DNA from: JAUUSJ01 sp051880475
GTDB lineage: Bacteria; Bacillota; Clostridia; Lachnospirales; Lachnospiraceae
Assembly (NCBI GenBank): GCA_051880475.1
Contig: JBJEOA010000019.1
Span: 1 to 60,612, forward strand
Length of the DNA: 60,612 bases
Reading direction: 5' to 3'
The notes below the pieces were generated by a model. It made no database searches, was not told where the DNA came from, and worked only from the letters and a program-made list of their open reading frames with translations. A program made the position numbers and the translations under genes. The first letter of the stretch is position 1. The number at the start of each line of letters is the position of its first letter. Below are positions 26,795 to 34,989 of this stretch, in pieces.

Positions 26795-27850
26795 TTAAAT
26801 TACTAAAGATTCTTCTCGCACAGAGCTGTTTTCAACTAAGAAGACTTCATCTCCTTTTATGACAAAAACTTTGTAGACAAATACATCCACCGTCTCGCCT
26901 TCCAAAATAGGAGCTTCCTCTAATCCTCTCTTCGCAGTTAAAACGATATCCCCAAGCCGAATTTTTAACTCTAAATTATTTCCACGGAAAAAGACTCTCT
27001 CTACAACTCCTTCCATTGCAGAACGTTTGTAAATCTGAACTTCATCTTTTTTTGTAACTTTTACAAATTCTGGACGCACAATTGCTCTATCTGCCCCTTC
27101 GATACTCTCAAAATACTGAAGCTTGCGGTAATCTAATACGGTTGCCTGTCCAAAGAAGGAAGCTGTAAAAGAAGTCTTAGGATTTTGATACACTTCAAGT
27201 GGTGTTCCTTTTTGCTCGATTCTTCCCCTGTTTGTAATAATAATTTCGTCTGCCACTTCAATGGCTTCTTCCTGGTCATGTGTGACAAAAATACTCGTTA
27301 TTCCAAGATTTCCAATCATTTCCTTTAACCAACTTCTAAGTTCTTGTCTAATTTTTGCGTCAATCGCCGCAAAAGGTTCATCAAGAAGAAGAAGATGTGG
27401 ATTCGGAGCTAGCGCTCTAGCAAATGCCACTCTCTGCCTTTGCCCTCCAGAGAGCTGACTAGGATAACGTTTTTCAAGACCTGTAAGTCCTGTGAGAGAA
27501 ATAAGTTCTAAAACTCTCTCTCTTATTTTTTTGTCATCTATTTTCTTTACTTTTAATCCAAACGCGATATTATCGTATACTGTCATGTATCGAAATAACG
27601 CATAATTTTGAAATACAAATCCAATTTCTCTGGCACTTGGTTTTATATTATTTACTACTTTGCCATCGATAATAATCTCACCGCTATCTGGCTGTTCAAG
27701 TCCAGCTATCATACGAAGTATTGTCGTTTTTCCACTTCCGCTTGGACCTAAAAGTCCAATCAATTTTCCCTTTTCTATTCCAAAACTCACCTCATCCGAG
27801 GCTTTATATGTGCCAAACGTTTTATTAATATTTTTCAATTCAACATACAT
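26795..27850 (-). CDS. cysA: Sulfate/thiosulfate ABC transporter ATPase
   Basis: Energises sulfate import. The 351-residue protein has Walker A GLLGPSGSGKTTILRMIAGL near residue 33, Q-loop FVFQNYALFRYMTV, signature LSGGQRQRVAFARALAPNP, Walker B LLLLDEPFAAID and H-loop VTHDQEEAIEVADEI. A C-terminal TOBE-like domain from about residue 240 ends it. It is 4 bp behind cysW and 38 bp before aprA, so uptake and reduction genes are one unit. Confidence 0.94.
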   Translation of the reverse strand: MYVELKNINKTFGTYKASDEVSFGIEKGKLIGLLGPSGSGKTTILRMIAGLEQPDSGEIIIDGKVVNNIKPSAREIGFVFQNYALFRYMTVYDNIAFGLKVKKIDDKKIRERVLELISLTGLTGLEKRYPSQLSGGQRQRVAFARALAPNPHLLLLDEPFAAIDAKIRQELRSWLKEMIGNLGITSIFVTHDQEEAIEVADEIIITNRGRIEQKGTPLEVYQNPKTSFTASFFGQATVLDYRKLQYFESIEGADRAIVRPEFVKVTKKDEVQIYKRSAMEGVVERVFFRGNNLELKIRLGDIVLTAKRGLEEAPILEGETVDVFVYKVFVIKGDEVFLVENSSVREESLVI

Positions 27851-27854
27851 ATTT

Positions 27855-28676
27855 TTATGTCTCCTTTTTTCCTCTATATTCCACTACACTTCGAATTACT
27901 AGCAAAATAAGTGCTAAAATTACGAGAATAGACGATACCGCAAAAGCTGGTACATACTGAAATTCATTAAATAATATTTCTACGTGAAGTGGTAAAGTAT
28001 TTGTCTTTCCCCTAAGATGCCCTGATAAAACAGATACAGCACCAAACTCGCCCATCGCTCTTGCTGTACAAAGCACTACTCCGTAGAGAAATGCCCATTT
28101 TATATGGGGAAATGTAATTTTTGTAAATATTGTCATTCCCCCTGCTCCCATTAATGCTGCGGCCTCTTCCTCATCTGTCCCGACTGCTTCTAAAACAGGA
28201 ATCAATTCTCTAGAGACAAAGGGAAAAGTAACAAATATCGTTGCGAGTATAATTCCAGGAACTGCAAATACAATCTTCACTCCTGTCTGCTGTAAAAAAG
28301 GATATAAAATACTTTGTTTTCCAAAAACTAAAATATAAATAAGACCTGCGATAATCGGTGATACAGTCACCGGAATATCAATCAATGTCGTTAATACTCT
28401 TTTGCCTCGGTAATGAAATCTCGTCAAAGCCCACGCCGCACTTAAACCAAAGATAGTATTAAATACAACTGCTGCCACTGTCGCTTCTACTGTTAATATC
28501 AACGCTTTTATTGTATATTCATCTGTGACAGCAGATATATAAAATTCCCAACCATTTCGAAGCGCCTCTGTAACTACGACAACTAAAGGGAGAACAAGCA
28601 TAATTCCAAGAAATAAGACGCTGATTCCTATGAGCAGTACTTTTACGAGCCACTGTTTTTTATCTATTTCTTTCAC
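27855..28676 (-). CDS. cysW: Sulfate ABC transporter permease CysW
   Basis: One of two permease subunits for sulfate. The 273-residue protein has six membrane segments, and the ATPase-contact loop EEAAALMGAGGMTIFTKITF lies near residue 172. The DIPVTVSPIIAGLIYILVFG region and GAVSVLSGHLRGKTNTLPLH are typical of CysW. Its ATG abuts the cysT stop. Confidence 0.93.
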   Translation of the reverse strand: MKEIDKKQWLVKVLLIGISVLFLGIMLVLPLVVVVTEALRNGWEFYISAVTDEYTIKALILTVEATVAAVVFNTIFGLSAAWALTRFHYRGKRVLTTLIDIPVTVSPIIAGLIYILVFGKQSILYPFLQQTGVKIVFAVPGIILATIFVTFPFVSRELIPVLEAVGTDEEEAAALMGAGGMTIFTKITFPHIKWAFLYGVVLCTARAMGEFGAVSVLSGHLRGKTNTLPLHVEILFNEFQYVPAFAVSSILVILALILLVIRSVVEYRGKKET

Positions 28677-29509
28677 TATATATTTCCTCCTCTAATTCGT
28701 TTTGCATTATGGGCCTGCAAAGCATTTACCATAAATAAAATGAAAAATGATACAAAAAGCATTACTAATGCGATGGATGTAGCGCTGGCGTAATCATATT
28801 CTTGAAGCTCTGACATAATAATAAGCGGTGTAATTTCTGTATAGTACGGCTTATTTCCTGCGATAAAAACGACACTTCCGTATTCTCCAAGACATCTTCC
28901 AAATGCCAATCCAGTCCCTGTAAATAGGGCAGGCATTAGTTCTGGGAAGATTACTCTTCGAAATATTGTTGCCGGATTAGCTCCTAAAACCATAGCTGCC
29001 TCTTCATAGGAGCCATCTAATTTTTCAAGCACCGGCTGTACTGCTCGAACTACAAATGGAATTCCTATAAAAATAAGTGCAATCGTAATTCCTATTCTCG
29101 TATAAGCTATCTTGATTCCAAACTGGGCAAAAAACTTTCCTACCAGTCCATTATCAGAAGTCAGTGACGTAAGTGCAATTCCTGCCACAGCCGTAGGAAG
29201 AGCGAATGGTAACTCTATCATCCCGTCCATAATTCTCTTGCCCGGAAAATCATATCGCACAAGAACCCATGCTAAAATAATTCCCATCACCGCATTGACA
29301 AGAGATGCCACTAAAGCTGTAATAAAACTAACATAAAAACTAGCTAAGACTCTCTCTCTCGTAATTACCTCAAAAAATTCTTTTATGCCAAGCTTAGAGG
29401 AATATACTGCCAAAGATGCCAACGGAATTAGGACAATAATACTAAGCATGGTAATGGTTATCCCCATAGTTAAATTAAGTCCTGGAATAACCCTTGTTTT
29501 TGTCTCCAT
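28676..29509 (-). CDS. cysT: Sulfate ABC transporter permease CysT
   Basis: Partner permease of CysW. The 277-residue protein shows ELPFALPTAVAGIALTSL, the contact loop EEAAMVLGANPATIFRRVIF near residue 167, and LGEYGSVVFIAGNKPYYTEI, all CysT features. It overlaps cysW by one base. Sbp lies 88 bp upstream on the same strand. Confidence 0.93.
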   Translation of the reverse strand: METKTRVIPGLNLTMGITITMLSIIVLIPLASLAVYSSKLGIKEFFEVITRERVLASFYVSFITALVASLVNAVMGIILAWVLVRYDFPGKRIMDGMIELPFALPTAVAGIALTSLTSDNGLVGKFFAQFGIKIAYTRIGITIALIFIGIPFVVRAVQPVLEKLDGSYEEAAMVLGANPATIFRRVIFPELMPALFTGTGLAFGRCLGEYGSVVFIAGNKPYYTEITPLIIMSELQEYDYASATSIALVMLFVSFFILFMVNALQAHNAKRIRGGNI

Positions 29510-29597
29510 TCTCTCTTACCTCTCTTTCCTCCATACTTATTACCTGATTTGTAAATATATCACGCTATTATAAAGACTTATTTTTTATACTATAAAT

Positions 29598-30647
29598 TTA
29601 TTTTTCATATATCTGGTCAAAAACACCGCCATCTGCAAAATGAACGGTCTGTGCCTTATCCCATCCACCAAATTTATCAATGGTGACTAGATTGATATTA
29701 AGGTCAAATACATCATCATACTGTTTTAAAATTTCTTCATTGGAAGGACGATAATAATTATCTCCCGCAATTTTTTGTGCCTCATCGGAGTATAAATAAT
29801 TAAGATATTCCGTAGCTACATCACGAGTTCCTCTCTCGTCTACCACAGAGTCGACAACTGCCACCGATGGCTGTGCTAAAATACTAATGCTTGGTGTGAT
29901 AATCTCGTAATCATTAGGAGCATCCTTAACGGATAAATAAGCCTCATTTTCCCAGGCAATTAATACATCTCCCTGTCCGTTTTCTACAAAGGAAGTAGTA
30001 GCTCCCCTCGCTCCTGAATCCAAAACTAATACATTTTCATATAATTTCTTCATAAAATCTTTGATTTTTTGTTCATCGCCATTATAAAGATTATCTGCGT
30101 ATGCCCACGCTGCTAAATAATTCCACCTAGCCCCTCCGGAAGTCTTTGGGTTTGGTGTGATAACACCCACACCGTCTTTTACTAAGTCATCCCAATCTTT
30201 AATATTTTTTGGATTTCCTTTTCGAACTAAGAAAACGATTGTAGATGTATATGGTGAGCTATCATCTGGAAATTCTTCTATCCATCCATCTTCAATAAGT
30301 CCTGCATCGCAGATTGCTTTTATATCATACTCTAAGGCAAGAGTAACGACATCCGCCTCTAGACCATTTGCAACCTCTAAAGCTTGCTTTCCAGAGCCTC
30401 CGTGTGACTGTGTAATACTGACATCTTGTCCTGTCTTCTCTTTCCAATGCTCTGCAAAAATTTTATTATATTGCTCATATAACTCTCTCGTAGGGTCATA
30501 AGAAACATTTACAATAGATACGGCATCAGAATCACTAGAAGCTTCTTCGCTTTTTTCCTTTTGTGAATTGCATCCAATCAAACCTGCCATGACTAAAACT
30601 GCCGCCAAACTAAATGCTACTATTTTTTTCTTTTTCTTAATATTCAT
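29598..30647 (-). CDS. sbp: Sulfate-binding lipoprotein
   Basis: Captures sulfate or thiosulfate for CysTWA. The 349-residue product has a lipoprotein signal (MNIKKKKKIVAFSLAAVLVM, lipobox AGLIGC) and the family motifs NVSYDPTRELYEQYNKIFAE, ITQSHGGSGKQALEVANGLE, VTPNPKTSGGARWNYLAAWA-like ITPNPKTSGGARWNYLAAW, and VLDSGARGATTSFVENGQGD. It ends with the usual FDLNINLVTIDKFGGWDKAQ. First gene of the sulfate operon, behind a perfect promoter. Confidence 0.95.
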   Translation of the reverse strand: MNIKKKKKIVAFSLAAVLVMAGLIGCNSQKEKSEEASSDSDAVSIVNVSYDPTRELYEQYNKIFAEHWKEKTGQDVSITQSHGGSGKQALEVANGLEADVVTLALEYDIKAICDAGLIEDGWIEEFPDDSSPYTSTIVFLVRKGNPKNIKDWDDLVKDGVGVITPNPKTSGGARWNYLAAWAYADNLYNGDEQKIKDFMKKLYENVLVLDSGARGATTSFVENGQGDVLIAWENEAYLSVKDAPNDYEIITPSISILAQPSVAVVDSVVDERGTRDVATEYLNYLYSDEAQKIAGDNYYRPSNEEILKQYDDVFDLNINLVTIDKFGGWDKAQTVHFADGGVFDQIYEK

Positions 30648-30682
30648 CCTATTTTCCTCCTTTTTTATTTCCTAGTAATTCG

Positions 30683-30735
30683 ATATGTTTTATATGAATT
30701 GTTCTTATTATATTCCACGATTTACCATTTGTCAA
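30683..30735 (-). promoter_or_regulatory. Promoter of the sulfate operon with conserved sulfur element
   Basis: TTGACA (30730-30735) and TATAAT (30707-30712), read on minus, have a 17-bp spacer. The adjacent 21-bp element at 30683-30703 is identical to that of metY and has the same position relative to the -10. Transcription would begin inside it. A repressor of sulfur genes, such as a CymR-like protein, is the likely ligand, but this is inference. Confidence 0.78.
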
Positions 30736-30768
30736 TTATTTTTTTTAATACATAGCAGAAACTTTCAT

Positions 30769-30813
30769 AAAAAAAGACTTGGCACCTTCATAAAGAAGGT
30801 AATCCAAGTCTTT
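30769..30813 (-). terminator. Terminator after the ROK kinase
   Basis: The arms AAAGACTTGG and CCAAGTCTTT pair perfectly and enclose a second small CCTTC/GAAGG hairpin. On minus a run of T residues follows. Confidence 0.8.
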
Positions 30814-30835
30814 ATAATCATCACTTATATATTTC

Positions 30836-31729
30836 TTATTTTTTAGAAAATGCCAGACATGCTGCCCCTAATAACCCTGAATCCTCATTTAATGTGGAAC
30901 GACGAAGTTTGATTAGAGGTTTCATATTGTCATATACTTTACTCTTTACTAGCTCCTCCACTTCTTCCACAAATCCCTCGATTTTTAATGCCACAGAGCC
31001 CCCTAAAATAATAATCTCTGGGTCCGCAAAAGCGTAAATAAAAGCAATAAAATTCGCAAGATAATTTTTCGCATCCATCATAATCTGTCTTGCCTTCTCA
31101 TTTCCCGACAAAGCTAGTTCATTTACCTCTCCAGCATGTTTTACATTAAGTCCTGCTGCCTTCGCCCTGCTTGTAATGGCAGTTCCACTGCTAATCGCCT
31201 CAATTCCACCTGGGATAATAGAGCCGTGGGATGGGCCGTCTGGCATCATGATACAGTTTGCAACCTCATTCGCATATCCATGTGCACCAAGATAAATTTT
31301 TTTATCTATTATAAATCCTGCTCCAAGACCTGTGGAGACAGTTAAAAACTGCACATATCGATAATTCTTGCCCTCTCCGATAACCGCCTCAGCTAATCCC
31401 GCAAGATTGGCATCGTTTTCTAAGTATACTGGAATTTTTACTAAATTTTCCAATTCTTTTGCCACATATAAATTTTGCCAGCCGCCTTTTAAATTCGGAG
31501 GAGTAAGAATCTGACCGTGAATTAAATCGAGTGGTCCCGGGCAAGACATTCCGACACCGACAATCTCTTCCTTCCAATCTTTCATCACTTCTGCGATTTT
31601 TCCAAGTGTCACCTCTGGATTTTTAGTATCTGTATCAAACTGAGTTCGATACACAATCTCATAATTTTCATTAATCAGTGCCACACGTGTATTGGTTCCT
31701 CCAATATCAATTCCTACTGCATATTGCAT
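30836..31729 (-). CDS. ROK-family sugar kinase
   Basis: A 297-residue sugar kinase of the ROK group. Seen are the N-terminal phosphate motif GIDIGGTNTRVALINENY, the SCPGPLDLIHGQILTPPNLK block, the catalytic aspartate in LENDANLAGLAEAVIGEG, and the second ATP motif STGLGAGFIIDKKIYLG. The zinc motif (CxCGxxGCxE) that marks most ROK proteins is missing; the region reads NCIMMPDGPSHGSIIPGGIE instead. It lies 38 bp after beta-mannosidase, so mannose or a related hexose is a sensible substrate guess. Fructokinase or glucokinase cannot be excluded. Confidence 0.85.
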   Translation of the reverse strand: MQYAVGIDIGGTNTRVALINENYEIVYRTQFDTDTKNPEVTLGKIAEVMKDWKEEIVGVGMSCPGPLDLIHGQILTPPNLKGGWQNLYVAKELENLVKIPVYLENDANLAGLAEAVIGEGKNYRYVQFLTVSTGLGAGFIIDKKIYLGAHGYANEVANCIMMPDGPSHGSIIPGGIEAISSGTAITSRAKAAGLNVKHAGEVNELALSGNEKARQIMMDAKNYLANFIAFIYAFADPEIIILGGSVALKIEGFVEEVEELVKSKVYDNMKPLIKLRRSTLNEDSGLLGAACLAFSKK

Positions 31730-31766
31730 CGTATTTCACCCTTCCTTTCTCTTTATCTATATCTCT

Positions 31767-34223
31767 TTATCGAATATCATATACACTTCGAAGTTTTAAT
31801 CGCTCTGCTTTTCCTGATACAATCTTCACTCTCTTACTATCTGCATTCAAATCAAAATAGTTATCGGAGAGAATCAAATCTTCCTCCTCATTAAGAATCT
31901 CCACGCTCTTAGCATAGGCATTTGCCGATACGATAATCTCGTCTCCCTCTATGCGATAAGATAATTCTGGGTTTTTATATTTAAAATATTTCGGATAAGA
32001 AAAAATAACCGTTCCGTCTGAAATCACTTCTCCGTCTTTTCTCATCTCATAGCTTACATATTCTGAAAAAATATCAACTTCTGGAAGCAATACTTTATCA
32101 AGCCATACGCTCGTAAGAGCAGAAACCTTTACTTCCTGTATTCCTCCATCTCTCAAAACTTCACCTTTCGCATTTCTAAGTTTCCACGATACTTGTACTA
32201 TCTCATCTTTCATTGTCTCATTTGCAATATTTAGGCGAATGGATTTTTCAAACTCAAAATGTTCTCGATTCATATCTGCTTGTGCACTCATCATCCCCTC
32301 TTCCTGACATGAGATAAGCAAAGGTGCAAAAAATCGTTTTTCTGCATAATGCAATGCCTTCCATCTGCCACAATAGTCAATCGAAGCCCATGACGTTACC
32401 GGCCAACAGTCATTTAACTGCCATACAATTGCTCCCATACAGCGTCCCCTATTTCTTCGAAAATGTTCTACTCCATATCGAATAGCATCTGCCTGTAAAA
32501 GCTGTGACGCATAAATAATTTTTTCAAGGCTTGTCGGATAGAGATATATTTGCTGTAAATACTTTATAATTCTTCCATTTGCACCGTACTGTCTTTGATG
32601 TTTTTCCATCACATAAGAGAAAATATTCATATCATCTGGATTATCCGTAAATGTCTCAATCGTCTTTACGCTTGGAAATGACTGGAAACCAAATTCCGAG
32701 GCATATCGGAAGAAAAATTTTCGATATTCCGAAAACGGTTTATTTCCATGCCATACATCCCAGTAATGCACATCACCTCTATCTGGACTGTTTGGCTCGT
32801 CAAACGCGCCTCCAGAAGATGGACTTGCCGGCCAATAAAAGGTCTGTGGATCATATTTTTCTAATACTTCTGGAATTAACTGCTCATACATAATGACATA
32901 ATCTCGCACTTGTGTTTTCTTTGTTACCCAGTGATGTCCCTCCTCGACAAACATTTCCATCTCGTTATTTCCACACCATAATCCTAAAGAAGCATGATGT
33001 CTTAAACGTTTTATATTGTCAATAAACTCCTGTCTAATATTTGCCTTAAATTCTGGAGTTAACTCATAAACTGCACAAGCAAACATAAAATCTTGCCATA
33101 CAATAAGTCCAAGCTCATCACAAATATCATAAAACCAGTCATTTGGATAATAGCCGCCTCCCCACACACGAATAGCGTTGAAATTTGCAGCGACACATTG
33201 CTCTAAGAGCTTTCTCGTCTTCTCTTTTGTGACTCTTCCAAGGAGATGGTCCTCCGGAATATAGTCCGCTCCCATAGCAAAAATGGCAACTCCATTTACC
33301 TCATGTGCAAAAGACTCTCCCCACTGGTCCTTCTCAATTTTCATTGTCATTGTGCGAAGACCAATGCGCTTTTCCCATACATCGGCAACTTCTTCCCCTA
33401 TATATAATGTGAGTTTCACTGTATAAAGAGGTTGGTCGCCGTACCCATTTGGCCACCAAAGCATTGGGTCTTCTATCAGAATCTCTTTTGGAGAGAGTGG
33501 ATAAAAAGAGCGATTTCCTCTTGGGTCGATAATCTCTACTTTGTAAGATATATCTTTGCTAAATATTTCATTGTCTCGATTTTTTACTCTCTCTTCCTCC
33601 ACCTGAAAATGAAGTTTTACCTTATCTTTTTTATGTTCCTGTGTGATATAGACATTGTCAATTCTCGCCTTGTCTATTCCAATAAGAGAGACATTGCGAA
33701 AAATTCCGGCATCTGGAAGATGTGCCCCCCAATCCCAGCCAAACATACAATGTGCTTTTCTCATATGGACAAAACCGTCCATCGCATCTTCTGAGCCTAA
33801 TGTGCGACATTTCGCAAATTCCTCTCTTATAAATTTATTAGGAGAGTGAAGTCTGATATGTAAAATATTTCCCTCTCTTCTCAAAAAGTCTGTCACATCG
33901 TATTCCCAAATACGGTGCATATTATACGCCTCTCCGACTTTTTTCTCATTAATATAAATATCGGCAATCGTATCAATTCCGTCAAAATGAAGTAAAATTC
34001 TATCTCGCTCAAGCAATGTCTCATCACAATCAAAAAGACATTCATATTCATAGTCCTTTTCCATGAGCTCTAATGCCTGAATCTCATTATCTTTCCAAAA
34101 CGGATCTTCCATATTTCCATTTCTTAAAAGGTCCGTATAGACAGTGCCCGGCACAACTGCTGGCTGAAACGCTTCTCCCTCACATCTCATCTGCCAATTT
34201 TCATTTAATAATTGCTGTATCAT
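31767..34223 (-). CDS. Beta-mannosidase (GH2)
   Basis: Cleaves terminal beta-mannose from manno-oligosaccharides, probably in the cytoplasm because no signal peptide is visible. The 818-residue protein has the GH2 order: sugar-binding domain (MIQQLLNENWQMRCEGEAFQ), immunoglobulin-like domain, then the TIM barrel. FNAIRVWGGGYYPNDWFYD, the acid/base glutamate in LGLWCGNNEMEM near residue 415, and the nucleophile region ASEFGFQSFPS are beta-mannosidase patterns. It pairs with the ROK kinase as a short degradation unit. No sugar transporter is next to it. Confidence 0.92.
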   Translation of the reverse strand: MIQQLLNENWQMRCEGEAFQPAVVPGTVYTDLLRNGNMEDPFWKDNEIQALELMEKDYEYECLFDCDETLLERDRILLHFDGIDTIADIYINEKKVGEAYNMHRIWEYDVTDFLRREGNILHIRLHSPNKFIREEFAKCRTLGSEDAMDGFVHMRKAHCMFGWDWGAHLPDAGIFRNVSLIGIDKARIDNVYITQEHKKDKVKLHFQVEEERVKNRDNEIFSKDISYKVEIIDPRGNRSFYPLSPKEILIEDPMLWWPNGYGDQPLYTVKLTLYIGEEVADVWEKRIGLRTMTMKIEKDQWGESFAHEVNGVAIFAMGADYIPEDHLLGRVTKEKTRKLLEQCVAANFNAIRVWGGGYYPNDWFYDICDELGLIVWQDFMFACAVYELTPEFKANIRQEFIDNIKRLRHHASLGLWCGNNEMEMFVEEGHHWVTKKTQVRDYVIMYEQLIPEVLEKYDPQTFYWPASPSSGGAFDEPNSPDRGDVHYWDVWHGNKPFSEYRKFFFRYASEFGFQSFPSVKTIETFTDNPDDMNIFSYVMEKHQRQYGANGRIIKYLQQIYLYPTSLEKIIYASQLLQADAIRYGVEHFRRNRGRCMGAIVWQLNDCWPVTSWASIDYCGRWKALHYAEKRFFAPLLISCQEEGMMSAQADMNREHFEFEKSIRLNIANETMKDEIVQVSWKLRNAKGEVLRDGGIQEVKVSALTSVWLDKVLLPEVDIFSEYVSYEMRKDGEVISDGTVIFSYPKYFKYKNPELSYRIEGDEIIVSANAYAKSVEILNEEEDLILSDNYFDLNADSKRVKIVSGKAERLKLRSVYDIR

Positions 34224-34255
34224 CTATGCATCCTCTTACTTTGTCTTTTATTTAT

Positions 34256-34288
34256 AATAGTGCCTGCAAAAGCAGACATATTCATTTA
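34256..34288 (+). repeat. Intergenic repeat family, copy b
   Basis: Second of three elements with the TGCCT...GC-x-G-x-CATAT...TTTA pattern; here CTGC and GCAG form a short hairpin. It lies 33 bp upstream of the beta-mannosidase start, before a very AT-rich 270-bp stretch that holds no gene. Confidence 0.4.
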
Positions 34289-34560
34289 TTTTAAGTTTAT
34301 CCCAGTTTGTTTTATATGACAATAGATCTTTAAATCCAAAATACGTTTGGGTATATTCAGGAAAATATTATCCCATATTCATAAATTATATCATCTCGCA
34401 AAAAATATTCTAGTTATATTCTAAAAATAAATGTTAAAACTTTTTGTATTTAATTTTTATTTCTCTCCTTTGGTGATTAGTAACAATTTTTTACTCACAA
34501 ATATAGGAGTTTTGACTATAAAATCAGACAAATTAAGTAAAAAATTATTATTATTGATAC

Positions 34561-34588
34561 TTGATATTTATTTTGAGAGGACTATAAT
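34561..34588 (+). promoter_or_regulatory. Promoter of the T-box/BASS transcript
   Basis: TTGATA at 34561-34566 and TATAAT at 34583-34588 have a 16-bp spacer. Transcription would start near 34595, directly ahead of the T-box leader. Confidence 0.6.
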
Positions 34589-34594
34589 AAATTT

Positions 34595-34877
34595 CAACAA
34601 TCAAAGAAAGTTCACCGAAATTCGTTGAAGAGAACAAAGTTATATTTACAAAGATATTCAGAGAACCTATGGTTGGTGAAAATAGGTATATCGGTAAATA
34701 CAAATATCATCTCTAAGAAGCGGTCTGAAACAACAGTAAGACTCTCCGGAATCCTCCGTTATAAGGAAAACATTTTAGAATTAGAAGATGTTCAGAGTGT
34801 TGCAGATATTTCTGTAAAATCAGGGTGGTACCGCGGATTATTTCGTCCCTTTCAGTTATAAGCTGAAAGGGATTTTT
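34595..34877 (+). ncRNA. T-box riboswitch leader (possibly isoleucine)
   Basis: Senses uncharged tRNA and controls readthrough into the BASS gene. The stem I distal part is clear: AGAGA bulge, then ACCUAU/AUAGGU around GGUUGGUGAAA. The antiterminator has the invariant GGGUGGUACCGCG at 34823-34835, with the partner CGUCCCU after it. The terminator arms CCCUUUCAG and CUGAAAGGG, then UUUUUU, span 34847-34877. In the proposed specifier loop the triplet AUC (34706-34708), followed by a purine, points to isoleucine. That codon is my reading by hand and is less certain than the T-box itself. Confidence 0.93.
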
Positions 34878-34895
34878 TGTTTCTTTATTTTAATC

Positions 34896-34928
34896 AATAA
34901 TGCCTATAATAGCTGGCATATCCGTTTA
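34896..34928 (+). repeat. Intergenic repeat family, copy c
   Basis: Third copy of the TGCCT...GC-x-G-x-CATAT...TTTA element, between the T-box terminator and the BASS gene. Here TGCC and GGCA can pair. Copies b and c thus flank the T-box region 640 bp apart. Confidence 0.4.
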
Positions 34929-34989
34929 CATAGCGAACTTAAGATGTATTTTTCTTTGAATGTTTTATATGATTTAGGAGGAATAATCA

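Noticed and set aside
34431..34861. Two plus-strand frames of 65 and 78 codons before the BASS gene
   Set aside because: They lie in AT-rich spacer and in the T-box leader. RNA structure, not coding, explains the conserved parts.
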